Part shown: positions 51,266-59,400 of the stretch, piece by piece
How the letters are laid out: every line of letters begins with the position of its first letter
Position numbering within the stretch: position 1 is the stretch's first letter
Assembly (NCBI RefSeq): GCF_001591805.1
Contig: NZ_BCVP01000016.1
Span: forward strand, 186,001 to 250,000
Origin: Neobacillus novalis NBRC 102450
GTDB lineage: Bacteria; Bacillota; Bacilli; Bacillales; Cytobacillaceae
Length of the DNA stretch: 64,000 nt
Reading direction: 5' to 3'
Notes under the pieces: generated by a model
What the model was told of the DNA's origin: nothing
Database searches by the model: none
The model's input: the letters and a program-made list of their open reading frames with translations, nothing else
Position numbers and translations under genes: made by a program

Positions 51266-53005
51266 TTATTTTTGTGTCAAGGCCTTAGCTGCCTTTAAAT
51301 CTAAGGCCGTCCAGGCTGTTTGGTCGCCAAAAAATCTTGACCATGTCCCAACACCAGCTAGTTCATATTTTACAGCTAGAGCCGCTCGTTTTTGCAATGA
51401 TAATTCATCCTCTAGCCAAATTTTATAGGTTGCTTTCTCGGCTTCATCATAATATTCTGCATAGTTTTGACCGCTTTCTTCATCATTAGCAGGAGTCAGT
51501 CCTTTTTCAGCCAGCCATGTTTTCACTTGATCCATTGCTAGTGCCTTTGCCGTTACTTCCGTCGTCCCATCCGCATTAGTTTGTTCCTTCCATAGCCTTG
51601 CATATAAGGGAACACCAAGGACAAGCCTTTCATTGGAAACCTCTGACAACAGATTTTGAAGGTTTCTTTCGACCCATGGCAGACTTGCCACGCTTCCAGC
51701 CCCTGACGAAGCCCCTGTATGTTCATCATAGGCCATAACAATCAAATAATCGGCTATTTGTGCAAGTTTAGGTCTTTCATAGAAGGAGGACCAGTTGTTG
51801 TTATCACCTGCAGAAAAGGTGATATCCATTGATACGACAAGGCCTGCATCATGAAGGTATGGTGCCGCCTCTCTCATGAACTGCGTAACAAAGGGTCCAT
51901 CCTCTTGATTTACGTTTTCAATATCAAAGTTGATTCCTTGCAGCTGATACATTTGACTAAAATGGAGCAATTGCCGGATAATGGTTTGCCGCGTTTCAAA
52001 GTCTTTAAATGCTTCATGTGTAAGTTTGGGATCAAATGAATTGGAAAACACGCCCCACACTTGATAACCCTTTGCCTGTGCCCATTTACTAAAATCCAGT
52101 GAAGCTAGATTTTTGATTGAGCCATCACTGCCTGCAAGCGAAAACCACGTTGGCGAGATCACATTTACACCATTCAAATCAGCTATTTTAGTAGTATCAG
52201 GGTTTTTCGTGTAAACTGCTTCCCATGTTAACTGAATCGGACCATTTAACTTGGGCATTTGAAACGTTTTGCTTTCACGGCTAATTTTGACTTTAACGGT
52301 GTCTTGCTTAGAAACATAGTCTTTTTTGAGGTAACCACCTATTCCATTTGCTTTCCTGACTAGATAAAAGTCCTCCTTGACACCTTCGATAGTGACAGCT
52401 TCATTTTTTGTCATTTCGGCCGTATAAGGCGACCGCCAAGTCGGTTCAGTTCGCAATCTTAGCATTTCTTTATTGATATCCTTATTTATTAATCTGCCAT
52501 TCTCGTATTGTTCTCCATCTTTTTGAATCCAAATGGCCGTGCTATCAGGCAATTTCTTATACTGGATGGGATAAAAGGAGAGAATCGGATCGAGTGCAAT
52601 GAAAATTTCACCTTTTCTCGAGATGATCGGTGATAATTGTAAGTCGACCGTCTTTTGATTCACATAATAGGTTAGTGAATCTGTTGGCATTTGCACTACT
52701 TTATCTTTGGTTGTAATGATAACCGATTTTGACTTTTCATCATAAATCACGCTTTCGTCGATGTTCTCCTGCATGAATGTTATTGGAACAAATAGAGTAC
52801 TTCCTTCCATTAAGGCATTCCCTTTCTGAATCCCAGCAAAAAGAATCGGATGTTCACCTTGAAAGTATACTTTTTTATCTGATGATGCAAACGGATATAA
52901 TATTAGGAATATGGAAGAAAGTATAAGCAAACAAGCACCTATTAATCCCCCGATAATCCACTTCATTGAACCTTTTTTACTTTTATGAAAGATAACTCTT
53001 GCCAT
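51266..53005 (-). CDS. GH18-fold cell-wall protein with SH3-like domain
   Basis: A 579-residue protein with a membrane helix at residues ~15-38. An extracellular beta-rich region resembling copper-amine-oxidase N-terminal modules covers about 40-165, an SH3-like domain about 180-232 (LRLRTEPTWRSPYT), and a GH18 barrel about 255-575. The catalytic segment reads GINFDIEN (357-364): the general acid Glu363 and one Asp are kept, but the first Asp of DxxDxDxE is replaced, as in YaaH/YdhD-type spore and wall glucosidases. IVMAYDEHTGASSGAGSVAS and LGVPLYARLW follow. Muropeptide hydrolysis is the likely activity. It lies next to plsY, divergently. Confidence 0.87.
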   Translation of the reverse strand: MARVIFHKSKKGSMKWIIGGLIGACLLILSSIFLILYPFASSDKKVYFQGEHPILFAGIQKGNALMEGSTLFVPITFMQENIDESVIYDEKSKSVIITTKDKVVQMPTDSLTYYVNQKTVDLQLSPIISRKGEIFIALDPILSFYPIQYKKLPDSTAIWIQKDGEQYENGRLINKDINKEMLRLRTEPTWRSPYTAEMTKNEAVTIEGVKEDFYLVRKANGIGGYLKKDYVSKQDTVKVKISRESKTFQMPKLNGPIQLTWEAVYTKNPDTTKIADLNGVNVISPTWFSLAGSDGSIKNLASLDFSKWAQAKGYQVWGVFSNSFDPKLTHEAFKDFETRQTIIRQLLHFSQMYQLQGINFDIENVNQEDGPFVTQFMREAAPYLHDAGLVVSMDITFSAGDNNNWSSFYERPKLAQIADYLIVMAYDEHTGASSGAGSVASLPWVERNLQNLLSEVSNERLVLGVPLYARLWKEQTNADGTTEVTAKALAMDQVKTWLAEKGLTPANDEESGQNYAEYYDEAEKATYKIWLEDELSLQKRAALAVKYELAGVGTWSRFFGDQTAWTALDLKAAKALTQK

Positions 53006-53197
53006 GATTCCCTTTCCCCCTTATTTTCTTATCGTAAAGTATCCGATTGGAAATGAGAAGGGATTTTTACAATTCCGCGATAATTTAACAATTCCTCATT
53101 ATTTTCCTTGGATGATATTGATGAATCCAATGGTGTTTTTCCGTAAATACATGGTAAAATATAAGCACTGTATCTTTTATTGAAGGAGAAATCATTA

Positions 53198-53785
53198 ATG
53201 GTTCAAATTATTTTAGTCTTGGTCCTCGCCTATTTACTTGGTTCGATCCCATCTGGCTTAATCATTGGAAAGGTTTTTTATAAAACGGATATTCGTGAAC
53301 ATGGGAGCGGTAATTTAGGCGGAACGAACACGTTTCGAACACTCGGAGTGAAAGCGGGATTGGCCGTCACACTTGCCGATATCCTAAAAGGGACGCTAGC
53401 AGCTTCCTTACCCGTGCTTTTTAATCTTCCCGATCTCAATCCATTAATTGCCGGGGTTTTTGCTGTTGTTGGACATACCTATCCGATTTTTGCCGGATTT
53501 CGCGGCGGTAAAGCCGTTGCTACTTCAGGCGGGGTCGTATTGTTCTGTGCACCGTATATGTTTATTGCTGTCCTGGTCGTCTTTTTTATCAGTCTGTACA
53601 TAACTAAATATGTTTCCTTATCATCGATGCTTGCAGGTGTTTGTGGTGTGATTTATGGGCTTGTTCTTTGGAATATCCCCCTGCTAATCGCTATTGTCCT
53701 ATTAACCTCATTTGTTATTTATCGGCACCGGGCAAATATTAAAAGAATTATCAATAAGACGGAACCAAAAATCAAATGGTTATGA
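53198..53785 (+). CDS. plsY: Glycerol-3-phosphate acyltransferase PlsY
   Basis: Transfers acyl groups from acyl-phosphate to sn-glycerol-3-phosphate, the first step of phospholipid synthesis. The 195-residue integral membrane protein has the three PlsY loops: [11 protein letters not shown], then [20 protein letters not shown], then [21 protein letters not shown], and about five membrane helices. A TTG opens the frame six codons earlier, but AAGGAGAAATCATTA precedes the ATG at 53198. It corresponds to yneS of B. subtilis and lies in the conserved yne block. A CapA-like gene follows after 14 bases, likely on the same transcript. Confidence 0.96.
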   Translation: MVQIILVLVLAYLLGSIPSGLIIGKVFYKTDIREHGSGNLGGTNTFRTLGVKAGLAVTLADILKGTLAASLPVLFNLPDLNPLIAGVFAVVGHTYPIFAGFRGGKAVATSGGVVLFCAPYMFIAVLVVFFISLYITKYVSLSSMLAGVCGVIYGLVLWNIPLLIAIVLLTSFVIYRHRANIKRIINKTEPKIKWL

Positions 53786-53799
53786 TTTAAGGAGCTAAT

Positions 53800-54951
53800 A
53801 TGAAAAAGAAAATCCTTTTTCCATCGGTTTTCATTATCATCGGATGCATTGCTGTTGCTGCTGTTCTCCTTATTCAGCAACAGCAAGAATCTGCCACAGA
53901 CGAAAAGCTTTTTCCTATGAAAAAGCATCAACCAAAGTCTTCATTAAATGTTAATCGGGAAATAACAGAAAAGGTGACCCTTGGTGCCATTGGTGATATT
54001 CTAATCCATACCCCAGTCTATCAAGATGCCTTCAACGGAGCCACATATGATTTCGACCCGATGTTTGAGCAGTTGAAACCTTTATTAGAAAAGCCGGACT
54101 TTGTAACAGCCAATCAAGAGAGTATATTAGGTGGCCTGGAACTGGGTCTTTCCGGTTATCCCAGGTTTAATAGTCCTCATGAAGTAGCAAAAGCACTAGC
54201 TGATTCAGGAGTCGATATGGTTTCGACAGCAAATAATCATACGTTAGATCAAGGAGAGAAAGGAATTAAGTCGGAAATAGCTTATTTAGATAGTATTGGT
54301 TTACCACATGTGGGGAGTTTTCTTGATGAAAAGGATCGCCAAAAATTAAGGATTGTTACTAAAAACGGGATCAAGCTTGCCTTTCTTGCCTATACATATG
54401 GAACGAACGGAATACCCGTTCCCAAAGGAAAGGGTTATCTTGTCAACCTGATTGACCGCGAAGTTATGAAGGAAGAAATCCACCGGGCCAAAAATGTTGC
54501 AGATGTGGTCGTAATGAGCATCCATTGGGGAAATGAATACCAGCGAATCCCAACAAACGATCAAAAGGAATTAGCTGCCTTTCTGGCAAATGAGGGTGTC
54601 GACATCATCTTTGGCTCCCATCCACATGTTTTGCAGCCGATGGAATGGATTCATACGAGCGATGGCCGAAAAACGTTTGTTATTTATTCGTTAGGAAACT
54701 TTATTTCAGCGCAGTATAATGACTATAAAGATATTGGCGGCTTAGCGACAATCGACATCACCAAACATGTACAAGAGAAAGGCAATTCGATTGAACTTTC
54801 GAACCCTGTCTTTTACCCGACATATGTGACAAGTCAAAAATACCATAATTTCCGTGTCGTCCCGCTAGAAAAAGCAGGTGCTTACGGCCTACCGAATGCA
54901 GAAGTGAAATATAAGGAAATTCAACAGCACATGGGACAATGGCTCCGATAA
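53800..54951 (+). CDS. CapA family protein (second copy)
   Basis: A 383-residue protein with an N-terminal membrane helix (LFPSVFIIIGCIAVAAVLLI) and an extracellular CapA/PgsA-type domain. Motifs are GAIGDILIHTPVY, ANQESILGG, TANNHTLDQGEKGI, MSIHWGNEYQ, FGSHPHVLQPMEW and YSLGNFISAQ. It differs clearly from the CapA protein at 12110-13330, so it is not a recent duplicate. Genes of this type are found beside plsY in some Bacillus relatives but not in B. subtilis. No poly-glutamate synthase gene is present. The role is probably in wall or polymer metabolism. Confidence 0.87.
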   Translation: MKKKILFPSVFIIIGCIAVAAVLLIQQQQESATDEKLFPMKKHQPKSSLNVNREITEKVTLGAIGDILIHTPVYQDAFNGATYDFDPMFEQLKPLLEKPDFVTANQESILGGLELGLSGYPRFNSPHEVAKALADSGVDMVSTANNHTLDQGEKGIKSEIAYLDSIGLPHVGSFLDEKDRQKLRIVTKNGIKLAFLAYTYGTNGIPVPKGKGYLVNLIDREVMKEEIHRAKNVADVVVMSIHWGNEYQRIPTNDQKELAAFLANEGVDIIFGSHPHVLQPMEWIHTSDGRKTFVIYSLGNFISAQYNDYKDIGGLATIDITKHVQEKGNSIELSNPVFYPTYVTSQKYHNFRVVPLEKAGAYGLPNAEVKYKEIQQHMGQWLR

Positions 54952-55001
54952 CCCGGGGTTTTTTAATAACAATACTCTATGATTAGAAAGGAGTTCAGCC
55001 A

Positions 55002-55292
55002 ATGATTATAAATATCACGAATGAGGCTGCGGCTTGGTATAAACAGGAACTCAATCTTACAAACGGTGATTTCATCCGCTTCTTTGTCCGTTATGGCGGC
55101 TGCAGTACGGTTCAAAAAGGATTTTCTTTTGGTATTAATACCGAAGAACCTGTCGATATCGGTGTGAAAATAGAGATGGAAGGAATTACGTTTTACATAG
55201 AAGAAAAGGACTTATGGTACCTGGATGGTCATGATTTAATCATCGAATACAACTCAAACTACGAGGAACCAGTTTTTCACTATAATAAATAG
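55002..55292 (+). CDS. yneR: HesB/IscA-like protein YneR
   Basis: A 96-residue protein of the HesB/YneR group with ITNEAAAWYKQELNL, FIRFFVRYGGCSTVQKGFSF and GITFYIEEKDLWYLDGHDLI. It keeps one Cys in the YGGCS segment but lacks the C-terminal CGCG pair of true A-type Fe-S scaffolds, so cluster assembly is not assured. AAAGGAGTTCAGCC precedes the ATG. Location between plsY and yneQ is as in B. subtilis. It converges with yneQ over a shared terminator. Confidence 0.9.
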   Translation: MIINITNEAAAWYKQELNLTNGDFIRFFVRYGGCSTVQKGFSFGINTEEPVDIGVKIEMEGITFYIEEKDLWYLDGHDLIIEYNSNYEEPVFHYNK

Positions 55293-55295
55293 AAT

Positions 55296-55328
55296 AACAG
55301 GCACACTTATTTTCCAAGTGTGCCTGTT
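55296..55328. terminator. Shared terminator of yneR and yneQ
   Basis: AACAGGCACACTT (55296-55308) pairs perfectly with AAGTGTGCCTGTT (55316-55328), loop ATTTTCC. T residues follow on the plus strand. The stop codon and last codons of yneQ lie inside the stem. Confidence 0.9.
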
Positions 55329-55624
55329 TTATTGTGCCAAATATGGTCAAGCAGGCCTTCCTTCTGCAAGATTTCCTTTTGCCTGTCGCCAAGTAGGTCA
55401 AAATGGGAATAGCCGTCCACTCTATAATGAATCCATTCTTTCTTTAAACCATATTTTTTGCCCCAAGTGGCTAGTTTTCCAAGGTCATGGCAGCCGACCT
55501 TTGTTACTGTTTTACAGCCGGGAAAGCGGTCATCAAGCCAATAGTGGGTTAAAAAGGCAATTTCTCCGTTATCGATTTTCCGTTTCCACTCGGTTATTTC
55601 CCGTCTTTTTATGCCAAATGCCAA
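55307..55624 (-). CDS. yneQ: Conserved protein YneQ
   Basis: A 105-residue soluble protein: AFGIKRREITEWKRKIDNGE, then IAFLTHYWLDDRFPGCKTVT, then KVGCHDLGKLATWGKKYGL and YRVDGYSHFDLLGDRQ. This matches B. subtilis YneQ as I know it, a conserved Bacillaceae protein without assigned function; the GCKTVTKVGC cysteine pair might bind metal. The TTG start is preceded by GAGGTGAAATGAA. The last codons (TGTLGK) are encoded by the terminator stem shared with yneR, so the extreme C terminus is probably not under strong constraint. Confidence 0.85.
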   Translation of the reverse strand: MAFGIKRREITEWKRKIDNGEIAFLTHYWLDDRFPGCKTVTKVGCHDLGKLATWGKKYGLKKEWIHYRVDGYSHFDLLGDRQKEILQKEGLLDHIWHNKTGTLGK

Positions 55625-55663
55625 TTCATTTCACCTCAACATAGTAAAAAATCCTAAAAAACG

Positions 55664-56092
55664 CTATTTTTTCTTGATGTCCTCGTATTTTAAGTACCAT
55701 TCGGGAAAGGCCTTTTTAAAGGATGTCGGCCGGAAATTATCCTTTTTCACTATAATGTGGGTGGACGTACCGACGGCACACACTTCATCTTCCCCATTTA
55801 CAATTGTATATCCGTAAATCGTCTTAATGCCATCATTTAATTCTACCCATGTCTTTACAAATGCTTGATCCCCATATCTTAACGGTTTTTTATAGGTTAT
55901 TTGAATATCATAAACAGGGGCATAATAACCTGCCTCCTCCATTGCTAAATAACTGTAATCGAGGTCTTCAATAAGCCCGGTTCGGCCAAGCTCAAAAAAT
56001 TTTAAATAATTGGCATGGTAAATAACACCCATCATATCAGTATCAGCGTAGTAAAGCTGAATCTCTCTAGTCGAAATAAAATAATTTTCCAC
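55664..56092 (-). CDS. yneP: Acyl-CoA thioesterase YneP (hotdog fold)
   Basis: A 142-residue 4HBT-type thioesterase. The catalytic segment is LYYADTDMMGVIYHANYLKF with the Asp typical of YbgC-like enzymes, and the central helix is FELGRTGLIEDLDYSYLAM. PLRYGDQAFVKTWVELND and GTSTHIIV follow. It hydrolyses acyl-CoA esters; chain preference is unknown. The GTG start follows AGGAAAGGACC. Position between yneQ and tlp matches B. subtilis, except that a twin-AAA ATPase gene is inserted upstream, 19 bases away, so the two are probably co-transcribed. Confidence 0.88.
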   Translation of the reverse strand: MENYFISTREIQLYYADTDMMGVIYHANYLKFFELGRTGLIEDLDYSYLAMEEAGYYAPVYDIQITYKKPLRYGDQAFVKTWVELNDGIKTIYGYTIVNGEDEVCAVGTSTHIIVKKDNFRPTSFKKAFPEWYLKYEDIKKK

Positions 56093-56111
56093 GTATAAGG
56101 TCCTTTCCTAT

Positions 56112-58439
56112 TTACATTTTATTCAAGGCTGTCTTGACATCTTCTACATTTAGAAACAAAGAACTTTCAAATAGATGTTCGTCCCCTTCGACTGCCATTA
56201 ATCTTGTGGCTTGTGCTTGTATCATTTCATCCACTAAGTTTGTCGCAAAACGCCCATTCCCCTTAAAGTCGGCTTCTTCTATTGCTTGCAGCAACCAATT
56301 CCCGGCTTCCTCTGTTAATTCATATCGATAGCTTTCAGCATAGGAGGTCATGATTTCAAGGAGCTGCTCCGCTGAATAATCAGGGAAAAGAAAAAACTTT
56401 TTAAACCTTGAGCGCAGGCCAGGATTGCTTTCAAGTAGCTGGTTCATTTCATTAGGATAACCCGCTAATATCACGACTAAATTTTCATTATGCTTCGTCA
56501 TTTCATCAACAAGTGTATCAATGACTTCTTTGCCGAAATCACCCGCAGAATGCGAAAGAAGGGAATAAGCCTCATCAATAAATAAAACGCCGCCAAGGGA
56601 TTCCTTGATCTTCTTCTTTGTTTTTCCGGCTGTTTGACCGACATATCCTGCGACAAAATCTGCTCTGCTAGCAACAATGAGATGTCCTCTTTTTAAAATT
56701 CCGCATTCTTTTAAAAACGCTGCATAGATTTTCGCTACTGTCGTTTTTCCTGTACCAGGGTTTCCCGTAAACACGGAATGGAGCTGGATTGGCACCGCCG
56801 GCATCCCATTTTTCCTTCTAAATTGCTGCATTTTTACAAACGAAATAAGTGATTTCAATTCCACTTTTAAAGATTCAAGCCCAATTAAACGTTCGAGCTG
56901 TTCGGATGGCGATTCCGATGCATCTTCTTTATCCAATCGAAAATCCTCTTGATTAAGAAACATATATTCAAGAATGTCCGCTTCTTTTTCCTGGTTGAAT
57001 GCCCCTTTCTTAAAAATGGCATCCAACACGATATTGCGAACAGTTCTAGCATTACCAAAGGTATCATCAACCCGCTCTTGCTCAAGCCGGTGGCTTATCT
57101 CAATTTTGGATTCCTCTGTAATAAAGTAATCATTATCACTTGCTGCAGATTCCGCAATTAGGATAAGCTCCTCATTCGAATAATCAGGTAAATGAATAAA
57201 GTTTGATTGTGGGAAACGGCTTCTGAGGCCGGGATTTGCATCCAAAAAGGAGCGCATTTCATCAGGATAACCAGCTAGAATGACAGCAAACTTCCCGCCA
57301 TACTCGTGTCCTGTCATTAATGAAACAAGCGTATCAATTGCTGCCTGTCCATAATCATTTCCCGTTTGCCCAACACGCTTTAAACTATAGGCTTCATCAA
57401 TAAATAATACCCCGCCAATGGAGCGTTCCACTACAGCCCGGACATTTTCTTCCGTTTGCCCGACAAACGAGCCAACTAATTGAGAACGGTTCGTTTCGAT
57501 TACTTCCTCACGGGGCAGGACTCCGAGCTCATGGTAAATTTTTGCTAGCAAGCGAGCAAGCGTTGTTTTTCCTGTACCTGGATTCCCAGTTAAAATCATA
57601 TTCAGACTAAGCTCGTCCTTTACTTGAAAGCCAAGTTCCTTCCGTTGTTTTTGGTATTTTAAAAATCGGTAAAAATCATTAACCCTTTTCTTAACCGAAT
57701 CCATGCCAATCATATTATTTAATTGATCTAGAGCATTTTCTTGCGTTGCGACAGGAGCAGCTGCATCAACAAATAACTGCTGCCATTTCTGCTTAATTTC
57801 TTCCACGCTAGACAGATGCAATTTTAACTCCTCATAAAAGGTGGATGTGTGAAAAACACCGGTAATCGATTGATCGTATTCTTCTGCCGCTTTCAGCAGG
57901 CTGCTTGTTTTCTCGTTTGCTGCAGCTAGTAAATCATGCAGTTGTTGATAGGTTTGAACTGCATCTGAATTGGCTAGCTTTGCGGCCAAGTCGAGATTAT
58001 CCTGTAACAATTGTAACTGTGCATCCGCTCCTGTTAAAAAGCTTTGACATATTTCTATGTACTGTTCTGCGGTCTTCTTCTTGGCCGTGCGATTATCGGT
58101 TTCCCTTATCGGCGGAAAGGAAAGTGGGCTGAGCAAATCTTTCAACTTTTTCCAATCAGACCGAATCATAAATTCTTTTGCCCTTTGGTTCTGAGGATCT
58201 AGCTTTATGGCCTTATCTAGCCAAACAAGTGCCAAGGAGTCCTCCGTATTTCGCCCAAGTCTTGAAAGCGCCGCAAGTGTTAACAACTTCGATGATGTAA
58301 TGGGATTGGACTCATGACTTATCGCGGAAACCAACTGGCTTTGATTACGAATTACCCCTGTTTCGTTCAGCTCCCGTTCCCACTTTCCGATTTGCTCGTT
58401 CGATAGTAAACGCTGCTTTTCCTGTTGTGTCAAAATCAT
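56112..58439 (-). CDS. Twin-AAA+ ATPase of the SpoVK/CbbX type
   Basis: A ~775-residue ATPase. Residues 1-235 are helical with TPR-like pairs (AALSRLGRNTEDSLALVWLD) and coiled stretches. Two CbbX/SpoVK-type AAA domains follow, with Walker A GNPGTGKTTLAR at about 286 and GNPGTGKTTVAK at about 560. Each has FVGQT or YVGQT pore-loop segments, GGVLFIDEAYSL as Walker B, and the AGYPDEM / AGYPNEM sensor. B. subtilis SpoVK has only one such domain; EccA of type VII secretion has a TPR part plus one. The start may be the GTG, ATG or TTG within 58442-58433. Target protein unknown; sporulation is suggested by the neighbours. Confidence 0.85.
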   Translation of the reverse strand: MILTQQEKQRLLSNEQIGKWERELNETGVIRNQSQLVSAISHESNPITSSKLLTLAALSRLGRNTEDSLALVWLDKAIKLDPQNQRAKEFMIRSDWKKLKDLLSPLSFPPIRETDNRTAKKKTAEQYIEICQSFLTGADAQLQLLQDNLDLAAKLANSDAVQTYQQLHDLLAAANEKTSSLLKAAEEYDQSITGVFHTSTFYEELKLHLSSVEEIKQKWQQLFVDAAAPVATQENALDQLNNMIGMDSVKKRVNDFYRFLKYQKQRKELGFQVKDELSLNMILTGNPGTGKTTLARLLAKIYHELGVLPREEVIETNRSQLVGSFVGQTEENVRAVVERSIGGVLFIDEAYSLKRVGQTGNDYGQAAIDTLVSLMTGHEYGGKFAVILAGYPDEMRSFLDANPGLRSRFPQSNFIHLPDYSNEELILIAESAASDNDYFITEESKIEISHRLEQERVDDTFGNARTVRNIVLDAIFKKGAFNQEKEADILEYMFLNQEDFRLDKEDASESPSEQLERLIGLESLKVELKSLISFVKMQQFRRKNGMPAVPIQLHSVFTGNPGTGKTTVAKIYAAFLKECGILKRGHLIVASRADFVAGYVGQTAGKTKKKIKESLGGVLFIDEAYSLLSHSAGDFGKEVIDTLVDEMTKHNENLVVILAGYPNEMNQLLESNPGLRSRFKKFFLFPDYSAEQLLEIMTSYAESYRYELTEEAGNWLLQAIEEADFKGNGRFATNLVDEMIQAQATRLMAVEGDEHLFESSLFLNVEDVKTALNKM

Positions 58440-58515
58440 CACTTCTTTTTTGAAATTTCCCTTTTATCTTATCACACCCAAAATCTTTTCACTAAATAAA
58501 GAGTTTTAAAATAGG

Positions 58516-58548
58516 AAAAGGGCCTGAACTTGTGGCTCAGGCCCTTTT
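58516..58548 (-). terminator. Terminator of tlp
   Basis: AAAAGGGCCTGA (58516-58527) pairs perfectly with TCAGGCCCTTTT (58537-58548). Confidence 0.88.
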
Positions 58549-58565
58549 TGAAATAGGTAAATGAT

Positions 58566-58781
58566 TTATGTTTCATCCTGAATTTCTGCTTTAAAGGAGT
58601 CAATGCTTTCCCGTCTGCGCTGATTCTTGGCTTCAATTTGCTGACGCTGTTGTTCACTATCGGTAAATTCTAGAGATTGTTCCGCTTTTGCAATATTTTC
58701 CGTAGTATCCTCAATCATCGACTGAAGCTTTTCAGCATTATCACTGCGATCATCCGGTTTAGGTTGGTTATTAAACGCCAT
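58566..58781 (-). CDS. tlp: Small acid-soluble spore protein Tlp
   Basis: A 71-residue spore core protein. AFNNQPKPDDRSDNAEKLQS and MIEDTTENIAKAEQSLEF match Tlp closely; the C terminus is Glu/Lys/Arg-rich. In B. subtilis Tlp is made in the forespore under sigma-G with SspN. TATGGAGGAATATACCC precedes the ATG at 58781; the frame is open further upstream without a start signal. Here sspN lies just upstream on the same strand but with its own terminator at 58884-58918, so the two are only partly co-transcribed, if at all. Confidence 0.93.
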   Translation of the reverse strand: MAFNNQPKPDDRSDNAEKLQSMIEDTTENIAKAEQSLEFTDSEQQRQQIEAKNQRRRESIDSFKAEIQDET

Positions 58782-58883
58782 CGGGTATATTCCTCCATAA
58801 AAGTTTATTTGGTACAAATATAGTTTGTTACGGGATGAAAAAAATATCACAGGAATCGAGAAATTTTCACGATATCACGACAA

Positions 58884-58918
58884 AAAAGACCTGCTGGCTA
58901 AAGCCGAGTAGGTCTTTT
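58884..58918 (-). terminator. Terminator of sspN
   Basis: AAAAGACCT and AGGTCTTTT enclose further pairing (GCT/AGC) around a short loop, ending in T residues on the minus strand. Confidence 0.8.
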
Positions 58919-58927
58919 ATCAATAAA

Positions 58928-59074
58928 TTATTCACCTTTGGTTTGCATCACTTGGGCATGTTTACCGGAAGTATCTTGCATCTTCTTCCCTTTATTTCCA
59001 CCAAACCCTCGTGGTTGTGTTCCAATGTGATCTGGTTTAAAATGTTTTGTTTTATAACCTGTTTCATTACTCAT
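58928..59074 (-). CDS. sspN: Small acid-soluble spore protein N
   Basis: A 48-residue spore core protein: SNETGYKTKHFKPDHIGTQP, then RGFGGNKGKKMQDTSGKHAQ and the end VMQTKGE. This is the SspN pattern. AAGGAGGGATCATGAG precedes the ATG at 59074; the stop is TAA at 58928-58930. It is a minor SASP expressed late in the forespore of Bacillus. The neighbourhood (tlp next, yneN beyond) is as in B. subtilis. The gene is short and easily missed by automated calling. Confidence 0.95.
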   Translation of the reverse strand: MSNETGYKTKHFKPDHIGTQPRGFGGNKGKKMQDTSGKHAQVMQTKGE

Positions 59075-59140
59075 CTCATGATCCCTCCTTATTTATATTT
59101 TGTCCATAAGGATGAAAAACCATGATTGGAAAACTTTGTA

Positions 59141-59272
59141 TTACTCGGCTTTGCCAAGGCGTTTTTGTTCTAAGCGCTGTTCAATTTTTTCCATCGCAGC
59201 ACGATCTTTTAACAATTGTGATTTATTTTCTGATACTAGTTCTGCAAAGGAACGTTTTCTTGGTTTTCTCAT
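59141..59272 (-). CDS. FbpB family small basic protein
   Basis: A 43-residue basic peptide: RKPRKRSFAELVSENKSQLL, then KDRAAMEKIEQRLEQKRLGK. The opening RKxRxSFxxLVxENKxxLLxD is that of the FbpB family. B. subtilis FbpB is a Fur-controlled helper of the small RNA FsrA in iron sparing. AAGGAAGGTGATACC precedes the ATG. I see AT-rich sequence upstream but no convincing Fur box, so iron control is not shown here. The gene sits between sspN and yneN, where B. subtilis has no such gene. Confidence 0.85.
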   Translation of the reverse strand: MRKPRKRSFAELVSENKSQLLKDRAAMEKIEQRLEQKRLGKAE

Positions 59273-59371
59273 TGGTATCACCTTCCTTATATCCTATTGT
59301 AACAGTTATTATGCCCGGAAACGGTTGCAATTATTACAACTTTTCGAAAATTATATCGATTATTTCAAAAG

Positions 59372-59400
59372 AAAAAAGACATTGGAAAATTACCAACGTC
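59372..59400 (-). terminator. Terminator of yneN
   Basis: GACATTGG (59378-59385) pairs with CCAACGTC (59393-59400) with one G-U, then T6 on the minus strand. It adjoins the yneN stop codon. Confidence 0.85.

Noticed and set aside
59281..59371. Fur box upstream of the FbpB-like gene
   Set aside because: The AT-rich sequence around 59345-59370 is only loosely palindromic and does not match the 7-1-7 Fur consensus well enough.
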